Below are positions 50,606 to 57,750 of a stretch of 64,000 bases of DNA, one piece after another. The position numbers and the translations under genes were made by a program. This DNA comes from Chryseobacterium gleum (GTDB lineage Bacteria > Bacteroidota > Bacteroidia > Flavobacteriales > Flavobacteriaceae), in contig CAMCVI010000003.1 of assembly GCA_945881885.1 (NCBI GenBank), forward strand, positions 1 through 64,000, in the 5' to 3' direction. Positions within the stretch are counted from its first letter, which is position 1. Each line of letters starts with the position of its first letter. Below the pieces are notes generated by a model, which had not been told where the DNA came from, ran no database searches, and saw only the letters and a program-made list of their open reading frames with translations.

Positions 50606-51721
50606 TTACGAAAACATGTCTTTTACTTTTTCAAAAAACGATTTATCTGATTTCTCAGGATTTGGAATGAAATTTTCACTCGCAATCATACTTTCAAAAA
50701 ATTGTTTTTGGTCTTTATCTAACGTTTTTGGTGTCCATACATTTACATGAACAAGTAAGTCGCCATTTCCATAACTATTTAAACTCGGAATTCCTTTTCC
50801 TTTCAAACGAAGTATTTTCCCGGATTGAATACCTTCTTCTAACTTAATTCTAACTTTTCCTGAAACCGTTTCAATTTCTTTTGAAATTCCTAAAGCTGCT
50901 TCTGGAAAACTGATGTATAAATCGTAATGTAAATTTTCGCCTTCACGTTTTAAAAATTCATGTTCAATTTCTTCTATAGCAACAATTAAGTCGCCAGGAA
51001 CGCTATTTCTGCCTGGTGCATCATTTCCTTTTCCAGCTACTTTTAATTGCATGCCGTCTACAACTCCAGCAGGAATTTTAATTGAAACAGTATCGTCATC
51101 AGTAACAAAACCTTGACTATCTGCATTGGCAGGTTTTCCATCAATCATTTGCCCTGCTCCACCACAATTAGGACAGGTTGCAGCAGTTTGCATACGACCT
51201 AAAATAGTATTTGTTACTCGCATTACTTGGCCTTGCCCATTACAAGTTGAACACGTTTTGTATGTAACCCCAGCAGCTTGAACTTTACGTTTTACTTTTA
51301 CTTTCTTCTCAACACCATTAGCAATTTCTTCTAAAGTCAATTTGACTTTAATACGCAAATTACTTCCTTTCATTCTACGTTGACCGCCGCCACCGCCGCC
51401 ACCAAAACCACCAAAACCACCACCAAAAATATCTCCAAATTGACTAAAGATGTCATCCATATTCATGCCGCCTTGACCGCCACCAAAGCCGCCATTTCCA
51501 TCAAAGGCTTGGTGCCCATATTGGTCGTACTTTGCTTTTTTGTTTGCGTCACTTAAAACCTCATATGCTTCTGCACAGGTTTTAAAATTTTCTTCGGCAG
51601 CAGCATCACCTGGATTTTTATCAGGATGGTATTGAATTGCTTTTTTTCGGTATGCTTTTTTTATTTCTTCAGGAGAAGCATTTTTGCTAATACCTAAAAT
51701 TTCGTAAAAATCTTTTTTCAT
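50606..51721 (-). CDS. dnaJ: chaperone DnaJ with a half-size zinc domain
   Basis: Hsp40 partner of DnaK. The 371-residue protein has a J domain with HPD at 32-34 and a Gly/Phe-rich region (about 74-114). The zinc domain has only two CxxCxGxG motifs (C157/C160 and C183/C186), where classical DnaJ has four. The C-terminal substrate-binding domains follow. The loss of the two inner motifs leaves one zinc site. It is 42 nt downstream of grpE and cotranscribed with it. No dnaK is in the window. Confidence 0.95.
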   Translation of the reverse strand: MKKDFYEILGISKNASPEEIKKAYRKKAIQYHPDKNPGDAAAEENFKTCAEAYEVLSDANKKAKYDQYGHQAFDGNGGFGGGQGGMNMDDIFSQFGDIFGGGFGGFGGGGGGGQRRMKGSNLRIKVKLTLEEIANGVEKKVKVKRKVQAAGVTYKTCSTCNGQGQVMRVTNTILGRMQTAATCPNCGGAGQMIDGKPANADSQGFVTDDDTVSIKIPAGVVDGMQLKVAGKGNDAPGRNSVPGDLIVAIEEIEHEFLKREGENLHYDLYISFPEAALGISKEIETVSGKVRIKLEEGIQSGKILRLKGKGIPSLNSYGNGDLLVHVNVWTPKTLDKDQKQFFESMIASENFIPNPEKSDKSFFEKVKDMFS

Positions 51722-51763
51722 TTTATTTTATTAATGCATTCTAAAAGAATAATTATGGTAATA

Positions 51764-52300
51764 TTAGTTACCTAAAATTACTTTTGGAAAACGGATGATT
51801 TTGTCACCTAATTTGTATCCTTTTTCGATTACATCTACAATTTTTCCTTTTAATTTAGGAGTTGGAGCTGGAATTTGAGTAATAGCTTCAGCGAAGTCTG
51901 CATCAAAAGGATCACCTGCTTTAATTTCAACCACTTCCAAACCTTTAGACATTAAAGTTGATTTTAGCTTTTCATGAATTAATTCCACACCTTTAACTAA
52001 AGCTTCATCATCAGATTGAGAAACTTGTGCCCAAGCTCTATCGAAATCATCTAAAACTGGTAACATTGCTTGTAAAATTTCTTGTCCAGCAGTTTTAAAT
52101 AAATCTATACGTTCTTTTGAAGTTCTTTTTTTATAATTTTCAAATTCGGCATATAGTCTTATGAATTTATCTTTTTGTTCTTGCAATTGATCTTCAACTG
52201 ACACTTCTAGTTCATTATTTTCTTGAACATCTTGATTTTCTGTAGTATTTTCATCCTGAAGGATCTCTTTTTCGATGTTTTCAGTATTTTCTTGACTCAT
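51764..52300 (-). CDS. grpE: nucleotide exchange factor GrpE
   Basis: Releases ADP from DnaK. 178 residues from the preferred start MSQENTENIEKEILQ. An in-frame Met at 52345 would add 15 residues that look unlike the family, but both lie downstream of the promoter, so the choice is not certain. The long N-terminal helix (EDQLQEQKDKFIRLYAEFENYKKRTSKER) and the C-terminal beta domain (FDADFAEAITQIPA...GYKLGDKIIRFPKVILGN) are typical. Confidence 0.92.
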   Translation of the reverse strand: MSQENTENIEKEILQDENTTENQDVQENNELEVSVEDQLQEQKDKFIRLYAEFENYKKRTSKERIDLFKTAGQEILQAMLPVLDDFDRAWAQVSQSDDEALVKGVELIHEKLKSTLMSKGLEVVEIKAGDPFDADFAEAITQIPAPTPKLKGKIVDVIEKGYKLGDKIIRFPKVILGN

Positions 52301-52380
52301 GATAGTATTTTTATTTTGAAAATGAGATTGCAAAAGTGTTGCCATACTTAATTTTATGACACATTGTCAGTAAAGAAAAG

Positions 52381-52388
52381 CAAAAATA
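52381..52388 (-). promoter_or_regulatory. grpE-dnaJ promoter -7 box
   Basis: The minus-strand TATTTTTG matches TAnnTTTG. The start site near 52375 is 30 nt from the upstream and 75 nt from the downstream candidate start codon. No CIRCE element was seen. Confidence 0.45.
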
Positions 52389-52447
52389 ATCTAACCCAAA
52401 AAGAAAAAAATTTTGGAAATAACTACAAAAAGAAAAAAATTAAAGTG

Positions 52448-53353
52448 TTATTTAAGTAAATTTTGTAACGATTTAACAAGTGAAGCATTTTGAAACTGAA
52501 ACCCTGCATCTAAGATTTTTCTGGAACTAACGTGCTGACTGCTGGTTACAATTTCATGCATTTCACCCAAAAGCAAACTCAAAATAAATTTTGGAACTTT
52601 TGGTAAAAACAAAGGTTTGTTTAATGTTTTAGCTATTGCTTTGGTAAGTTCTTCGTTTGTAGTTGGATAAGGTGAAACCGCATTGTAAACACCTTCCAAA
52701 TTATGATCTATAACATATTTGAAAATAGCTACTAAATCGTCAATATGAATCCAAGAAACATATTGCTTTCCAGATGCCAAAACAGCTCCAAATCCATATT
52801 TTATTGGTTTGGTCATTTCAACCAATGCACCAGATTCTTTTGCTAAAACAACACCAATTCTTATTGTGGTTACCAAAAGTGGTAAAGATTTAAATAAATT
52901 GGTACTTTCTTCCCAAAGTTGCGTTACTTCGCCTAAAAAAGAATCATCAATTTTTGAATCATCTTCATGATAAATGGCAGTCAGATCGTCTGGGTAAATT
53001 CCAATAGCCGAAGCAGAGACAATCTGTTTCACTGTATTTGGATGTGATTGTAGTGTTTTGAAAAGCAAATTGGCACTTTGAATCCTACTTTGTATAATTT
53101 CTTTTTTATAAGAACTTGTCCATTTTTTTGATACCGATGCACCCGCTAAATGAATGATAACTGAGACATCTTCAAATGCAGCTAGGTCAATTTCACTTGT
53201 ACTCGGATTCCAAAAAAAACCTTTTTCATTAGAAGATTGGTTAATTTTTGATTTTGAAGTTGTTAAATAATGGATTAGGTGGTTGTCATTTTTAAATAAA
53301 GACACCATTTTTTTTCCAATTAAACCCGTAGCTCCTGTTATTAAAATCGTCAT
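52448..53353 (-). CDS. TIGR01777-family NAD-dependent epimerase/dehydratase
   Basis: A 301-residue Rossmann protein. The nucleotide motif ITGATGLIGKKMV (4-16), VIIHLAGASVSKKWT, SASAIGIYPDD in place of the classical YxxxK region, and the C-terminal DUF1731-like part (LPKVPKFILSLLLGEMHEIVTSSQHVSSRKILDAGFQF) identify the YfcH/SULA family. The substrate is unknown; the family has been loosely tied to cell-division suppression and sugar metabolism. Confidence 0.88.
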   Translation of the reverse strand: MTILITGATGLIGKKMVSLFKNDNHLIHYLTTSKSKINQSSNEKGFFWNPSTSEIDLAAFEDVSVIIHLAGASVSKKWTSSYKKEIIQSRIQSANLLFKTLQSHPNTVKQIVSASAIGIYPDDLTAIYHEDDSKIDDSFLGEVTQLWEESTNLFKSLPLLVTTIRIGVVLAKESGALVEMTKPIKYGFGAVLASGKQYVSWIHIDDLVAIFKYVIDHNLEGVYNAVSPYPTTNEELTKAIAKTLNKPLFLPKVPKFILSLLLGEMHEIVTSSQHVSSRKILDAGFQFQNASLVKSLQNLLK

Positions 53354-53371
53354 TTATATTGTTTTATCTTC

Positions 53372-53379
53372 CAAATTTA
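53372..53379 (-). promoter_or_regulatory. -7 box for the TIGR01777 gene
   Basis: The minus-strand TAAATTTG matches TAnnTTTG, 18 nt before the ATG. Confidence 0.5.
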
Positions 53380-53434
53380 CAACTAGTTATGCTTTAGGTT
53401 TAAACATTAACTAAGATTAACAAATGTATAAAAA

Positions 53435-53890
53435 TTATATTCTTGTTTTTATTGTCCATTGAAATTGCATTTCTGAAACTTGTTCGCCATTTTCATTAAT
53501 GCCTACTGACGTTAACCAAATCGTTTGTCCTTCATTTGTTTGTATGGCTTTTTCAATACAATCTGCAATTTCTTTTCCTTGATTACAGGTAAAACTAATT
53601 TTCCCAGTTGCTTTTTTTGTGAAAACAGCTTTATTCTGAGCAACCAGCATGGAAATATTTTGCTCACTCGCTTTGATATGAAACATAACTAAAGCACCCG
53701 TAGTAAATTCGGCAGCCATAGCTTGCACAGCAAAATACATAGATTTAAACGGATTCTGATTGAACCAACCTAGTTTGACTTTTACCATACAGGTTTCATC
53801 CGATATAGATTTAACCCTAACCCCACTCCAAAATGCAGCAGGTAATTTAAAAAAAGTATAAGTATTCAATTTAACGGGTGTAAACTCCAT
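53435..53890 (-). CDS. DUF4442 (hotdog-fold thioesterase-like) protein
   Basis: A 151-residue soluble protein. LPAAFWSGVRVKSISDETCMVKVKLGW and NPFKSMYFAVQAMAAEFTTGALVMF are the hallmarks of DUF4442, a hotdog-fold family related to acyl-CoA thioesterases. The catalytic residue is not obvious. It lies 81 nt upstream of the TIGR01777 gene on the same strand, but that gene has its own -7 box. Confidence 0.82.
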   Translation of the reverse strand: MEFTPVKLNTYTFFKLPAAFWSGVRVKSISDETCMVKVKLGWFNQNPFKSMYFAVQAMAAEFTTGALVMFHIKASEQNISMLVAQNKAVFTKKATGKISFTCNQGKEIADCIEKAIQTNEGQTIWLTSVGINENGEQVSEMQFQWTIKTRI

Positions 53891-54005
53891 GTTTGGCTAT
53901 ATTATATGTAAAAATAGTAAAAAAATAATTGTAATCAAAAAAAGCTTAAATGTTAAAAAAATGTTAATTAATAGTACTATGCAATACAAGGTATCTGCTT
54001 TTATA

Positions 54006-54013
54006 TATATTTG
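54006..54013 (+). promoter_or_regulatory. PadR-PspC promoter -7 box
   Basis: TATATTTG matches TAnnTTTG. The start site would be near 54019, immediately before the dyad at 54025-54050. Confidence 0.55.
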
Positions 54014-54024
54014 CATAAGAAAAT

Positions 54025-54050
54025 AATGTACTTATTTAGGTACTTCATTT
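54025..54050 (+). promoter_or_regulatory. candidate PadR operator
   Basis: The dyad AATGTAC-N8-GTACTTCATT starts a few bases after the expected transcription start. Its GTAC half sites, 12 nt apart centre to centre, fit a dimeric winged-helix repressor. Autorepression by the PadR protein encoded 37 nt downstream is inferred. Confidence 0.45.
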
Positions 54051-54086
54051 TATATCGTTTTAACATGATTAAAAAAACAAGCTCAA

Positions 54087-54416
54087 ATGAATGTTGAAAA
54101 TACAAAAGCACAAATGCGAAAAGGTGTTTTAGAGTTTTGTATCTTATCTGTATTAAAAGAAAAAGATGCTTATACTTCCGAAATTTTACACACTTTAAAA
54201 ACCGCAAAATTACTTGTTGTTGAAGGAACCGTTTATCCTTTATTAACAAGATTAAAAAATGACAATTTATTAATTTACCGCTGGGAAGAATCAACCTCTG
54301 GACCACCAAGAAAATATTATGGTTTAACAGAAGAAGGCAAAGAATTTTTAAAAGAATTGAACAACACTTGGAGCGAACTATCTGATGCTGTGAATACAAT
54401 AACCAATCAAAACTAA
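54087..54416 (+). CDS. PadR-family transcriptional regulator
   Basis: A 109-residue winged-helix regulator. It has the PadR signature GVLEFCILSVLKEKDAYTSEIL, EGTVYPLLTRLKND in the recognition region, and the wing SGPPRKYYGLTEEGKEFL. The short C-terminal helix gives dimerisation. It precedes the PspC gene by 6 nt, a pairing common in Bacteroidetes and Firmicutes, and probably represses its own operon through the dyad just upstream. Confidence 0.93.
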   Translation: MNVENTKAQMRKGVLEFCILSVLKEKDAYTSEILHTLKTAKLLVVEGTVYPLLTRLKNDNLLIYRWEESTSGPPRKYYGLTEEGKEFLKELNNTWSELSDAVNTITNQN

Positions 54417-54422
54417 CAAGAC

Positions 54423-56159
54423 ATGAACAAAACAACAAGTATAAATTTAGGAGGTTTTTTCTTTCATATAGATGAAGACGCCTATAGAAAACTAAGCAAC
54501 TACTTTGATGCTATTAAAAAATCATTGTCTCCAGATGGTAGAGATGAAATTATTAATGATATAGAAAGTAGGGTATCAGAACTTTTTACAGAAAAATTAG
54601 GAACTACTAAACAAGTTATTGGCTTGAAAGAAGTAGATGATATTATAACGATTATGGGGCAACCTGAAGATTACAAAATTGAAGATGAAACGCCAAAAAA
54701 TGATTTTCACACAAATTTTGCATCTACAAGCATATCAAAAAAATTATATCGCGATAAAGAAAACTCTTTATTAGGAGGTGTAATGTCCGGTTTAGGTCAT
54801 TATTTAAATGTTGACCCATTATGGCTAAGAATTATAATGGTTATTTTATTCTTCGGCTTTGGTACAGGATTAGTATTATACATAATATTATGGGTTTTAA
54901 TTCCAGAAGCTATAACTACTACTCAAAAACTTGAGATGAAAGGAGAACCCATCAATATTTCAAACATTGAGAAAAAAGTAAAAGAAGGTTTTAATGAAAT
55001 CTCGGATAAGTTTTCTAACTTAGATCGCGACAAAATTACTTCAAATGCTAAATCAGGAGCAGAAAGAATTGGAAAAACAATAAGTGAAATTGTAACGTCA
55101 ATATTTAATGTAATTTCTAAGATAATTGGTGGTTTTATTGTGCTTTTTACCTCTATGACATTAATTAGTGTGATTATTGGAGGAATTGCTATGATATTTT
55201 TCTCATCTATGCCAGATAATTTCCTATACAATCACATTCACACTCCTTTTAGTTTCGAAACACCTATTTGGATTCAAGGTTTGTTATTAATTATAGTATT
55301 AGGAATTCCTTTGTTTTTCTTATTAATCTTAGGGTTAAAAATACTAACAACAAGAATGAAATCAATTGGAAATACTATAAATTATTCGTTATTAGCCATT
55401 TGGATTATCGGTTTGGCGTCCGTGTTGTTTTTAACTATAAAAGAAATTAGTCAAAATGCATATACTGGAAAAGCTATCGAAAAAGTAGCTATCAATTTAA
55501 AACCAACTGATACCTTAACTGTTAAATTTATTTCAAATAATTTATACGGCAAAGACAATTACGATTATGAAAATTTTGAAGTTATTCATGATGATACTGA
55601 TAAAGCAATTATTTTTTCAAATAATGTGTCTATAAAAATAGTAGAAACCACTGAACCAATTGCATATCTTCAAATAGAAAAATCGGCAGAAGGAAAAAGT
55701 ATTAAAAAAGCCAAACAAACTGCTGAAAAAATAAAATATAACGTAAAAATTGAAAACAACAACTTAATTTTAGATAATTATTGGATTACAGAATTAACAA
55801 ATAAAAAACATGACCAAGAAGTAGAATTGTATTTATATTTACCAAAAGGCACAATCTTTAAAATGGACAAGAACTTCAAACAATTTGACAGATCTGAAAA
55901 TGATTATTTCAACTTACATCATAGTTCAGATACTTATATTTACATAGTTGCAGAAAACAAAGTATTATGTACCAATTGCCCGCTTGATGAAGAGGATGAA
56001 GAAACCAATGTTATAAACGTCTCAAGTGGAGTTTTTGGAAATAACAGTGTAGAAACTACTACTACTGAAAATGATAGTATTGAAAAGGTTTCAGTAAAAG
56101 TAAACGTGAACGGAAATGAAATAATAAAAACTGAAACAAAAACCAGAAAATTTAATTAA
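54423..56159 (+). CDS. PspC-domain membrane protein
   Basis: A 578-residue inner-membrane protein. Residues 1-80 form a helical HAAS-like domain (INDIESRVSELFTEKLG). A PspC domain follows at about 100-160 (LYRDKENSLLGGVMSGLGHYLNVDPLWLRI, with hydrophobic IIMVILFFGFGTGLVLYIILWVLIP). Three more membrane segments lie between about 230 and 350, and the C-terminal 220 residues are a soluble beta-rich part reminiscent of GIN/DUF2807 domains. It is probably part of an envelope-stress response under the PadR regulator. Confidence 0.9.
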   Translation: MNKTTSINLGGFFFHIDEDAYRKLSNYFDAIKKSLSPDGRDEIINDIESRVSELFTEKLGTTKQVIGLKEVDDIITIMGQPEDYKIEDETPKNDFHTNFASTSISKKLYRDKENSLLGGVMSGLGHYLNVDPLWLRIIMVILFFGFGTGLVLYIILWVLIPEAITTTQKLEMKGEPINISNIEKKVKEGFNEISDKFSNLDRDKITSNAKSGAERIGKTISEIVTSIFNVISKIIGGFIVLFTSMTLISVIIGGIAMIFFSSMPDNFLYNHIHTPFSFETPIWIQGLLLIIVLGIPLFFLLILGLKILTTRMKSIGNTINYSLLAIWIIGLASVLFLTIKEISQNAYTGKAIEKVAINLKPTDTLTVKFISNNLYGKDNYDYENFEVIHDDTDKAIIFSNNVSIKIVETTEPIAYLQIEKSAEGKSIKKAKQTAEKIKYNVKIENNNLILDNYWITELTNKKHDQEVELYLYLPKGTIFKMDKNFKQFDRSENDYFNLHHSSDTYIYIVAENKVLCTNCPLDEEDEETNVINVSSGVFGNNSVETTTTENDSIEKVSVKVNVNGNEIIKTETKTRKFN

Positions 56160-56188
56160 TTTTTAACATTCATTTCTCTATTAATACT

Positions 56189-56196
56189 TAATTTTG
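56189..56196 (+). promoter_or_regulatory. -7 box of the short peptide gene
   Basis: TAATTTTG matches TAnnTTTG, 31 nt before the ATG at 56228. No -33 TTG at the expected distance. Confidence 0.5.
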
Positions 56197-56227
56197 CTTA
56201 AGTTTTTAATCTATAAACCTATAAATC

Positions 56228-56302
56228 ATGATACAATTTATAATTAAAATAATAGATATTGCTGTGCAGATAGTAATACATTTTATAGAAAACATTTTTT
56301 AA
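56228..56302 (+). CDS. 24-residue hydrophobic peptide
   Basis: An open frame of 24 codons beginning MIQFIIKIIDIAVQ and ending HFIENIF, below normal gene-calling limits. It is almost entirely aliphatic and aromatic, with single K, D, H and E residues spaced so that a helix would be amphipathic. It has its own -7 box 31 nt upstream and a strong terminator 38 nt downstream, so it looks like a complete transcription unit of about 165 nt. Type I toxin-like, membrane-regulatory or detergent-like peptide are possible readings. An sRNA that merely contains this frame is the alternative. Confidence 0.5.
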   Translation: MIQFIIKIIDIAVQIVIHFIENIF

Positions 56303-56340
56303 TTTCTTGTTTCCATACAAAAAATCTAATATCATATCAC

Positions 56341-56368
56341 AAAAATCCCGATTTTTTCGGGATTTTTT
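56341..56368 (+). terminator. terminator after the short peptide gene
   Basis: AAAAATCCCGA-tttt-TTCGGGATTTTT is followed by a T run, 38 nt after the peptide stop. The next promoter (56373) starts just behind it. Confidence 0.85.
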
Positions 56369-56372
56369 TTAA

Positions 56373-56380
56373 TATATTTG
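56373..56380 (+). promoter_or_regulatory. -7 box of the GIN-domain gene
   Basis: TATATTTG matches TAnnTTTG, 25 nt before the ATG at 56406. Confidence 0.55.
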
Positions 56381-56405
56381 TCCTTGAAATTTTAAAAAAA
56401 ATAAA

Positions 56406-57245
56406 ATGATAAAATCAATTGCACTTTTCGTTATTACATTGTTTAGCTTTTCAGTTGCCACAGCACAAGTTAAGTTAGAAAAAATAAAAGGGTCTAAAAT
56501 TGTAACCATTTCATTAAAAGAAGTGGAAGAATTTGAGCAGGTAGAAATTGAAGAATTTTTAGATGTCTATTTTGTAAAAGGTGCAAAAACATCAATTGAA
56601 ATTGAGGCTGATGATAACTTACACGATATTATTAGCTATAAAGTGGTTGGAAAAACCCTTAAATTAACTGCATTGAAACAACCAGTTGGCGAGAAAAAAA
56701 TGGCTATCAGAGTAAATTATAACGATAGCTTAAAAACAATTATAGCACGTCATGACAGTAAAATTAATGCCATTGCAGATATCATTTTGGCAAATATTAC
56801 CGTTAAAAACTTTGACAAATCCCAATCTTTTTTAAATGTAAAATCTACAAATTTTACTTTAATTATGACAGATAAATCCAAAGCTGAAATCAATGTACAA
56901 GCAGAAAAATCTGTTGTAGAATTAAGTAAAGACGCCAATTTAAAAGCATTAATTGCCTCACCAGAATCAAAAGTAGATTTATATCAAAAATCGCAAGCAA
57001 CTATTGAAGGTGATGCGCAAATTGCCAAAATAAGATTGGACAATAATTCGAGTTTAGTGGCTAAAAAATTTACTGTTATTGATATGGAATTAATCGCTGA
57101 AGGCTACACATCATGTTCGGTTAATGCCCAAAAAACCATTGAAATTTCTGCTTCAGGAAACACGCAAATTGACTTATTAGGTGAACCAAAAGTAGATTTA
57201 AAGATTTTCACAAACACTGCTACTATATCTAAAAAAGTAAAATAA
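56406..57245 (+). CDS. GIN-domain (DUF2807) exported protein
   Basis: A 279-residue protein with a signal peptide (MIKSIALFVITLFSFSVATAQ). The rest is the repetitive, beta-helix-like putative auto-transporter adhesin domain DUF2807: VEIEEFLDVYFVKGAKTSIEIEADDNL at the front, then regularly spaced short strands to the end (CSVNAQKTIEISASGNTQIDLLGEP). The role is unknown, and in Bacteroidetes these genes often lie near PspC genes as here. The next gene follows at 14 nt. Confidence 0.87.
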   Translation: MIKSIALFVITLFSFSVATAQVKLEKIKGSKIVTISLKEVEEFEQVEIEEFLDVYFVKGAKTSIEIEADDNLHDIISYKVVGKTLKLTALKQPVGEKKMAIRVNYNDSLKTIIARHDSKINAIADIILANITVKNFDKSQSFLNVKSTNFTLIMTDKSKAEINVQAEKSVVELSKDANLKALIASPESKVDLYQKSQATIEGDAQIAKIRLDNNSSLVAKKFTVIDMELIAEGYTSCSVNAQKTIEISASGNTQIDLLGEPKVDLKIFTNTATISKKVK

Positions 57246-57259
57246 AGCAGTAGCTTCAA

Positions 57260-57667
57260 ATGAAAAAAGACATAATTATTCCAGAAGTAGCAAATGTATT
57301 CGTAGTTGCCATAAAAGAATGGAATGAAGATTTTGGTGAAGATACTTGGTATGCCTACTTATTAAACAATACTTCAGAAAAATTAGAAATGGCTATGGTT
57401 GTTTCTAGTGCCTTTGGAATAATTAATGGTGAAGAAAGAAAAACAGGAAATTTTCATCATGCTTTTAATGAAGTATTGCCTGAATCAGCAATAAAAATTG
57501 AATTATTAGAAAATAATGTTTTGCAATTGAACAATCATTTTATGCTTACTTATTTTCTAAACGAAAAATTATACGATAAAAATTTCACCTTTGAAGCAAA
57601 TTCCATAAAAGAGGAAAATATTACCGAATTACATAAAATAAATCGTTTTGGTGTGTTAGGCAAATAA
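57260..57667 (+). CDS. conserved hypothetical protein
   Basis: A 135-residue soluble protein with no signal or membrane segment. The sequence MKKDIIIPEVANVFVVAIKEWNEDFGEDTWYAYLLNNTSEKLEMAMVVSS, read as consecutive short strands, suggests a small beta-sandwich. I recall similar proteins in Flavobacteriaceae but no named family. It lies 14 nt after the GIN-domain gene and is probably cotranscribed with it. Confidence 0.72.
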   Translation: MKKDIIIPEVANVFVVAIKEWNEDFGEDTWYAYLLNNTSEKLEMAMVVSSAFGIINGEERKTGNFHHAFNEVLPESAIKIELLENNVLQLNNHFMLTYFLNEKLYDKNFTFEANSIKEENITELHKINRFGVLGK

Positions 57668-57750
57668 ACTTATTCGTACAATTTAATTTATTATAAAATT
57701 GCTTTTTTCAAATAGTTTGTTGAAATTTACATCAACAATATACTATCATC

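Noticed and set aside
54001..54438. 145-codon minus-strand frame opposite the PadR gene
   Set aside because: Leucine/phenylalanine-rich antisense shadow of an AT-rich coding sequence; covers the PadR promoter and has no start context.
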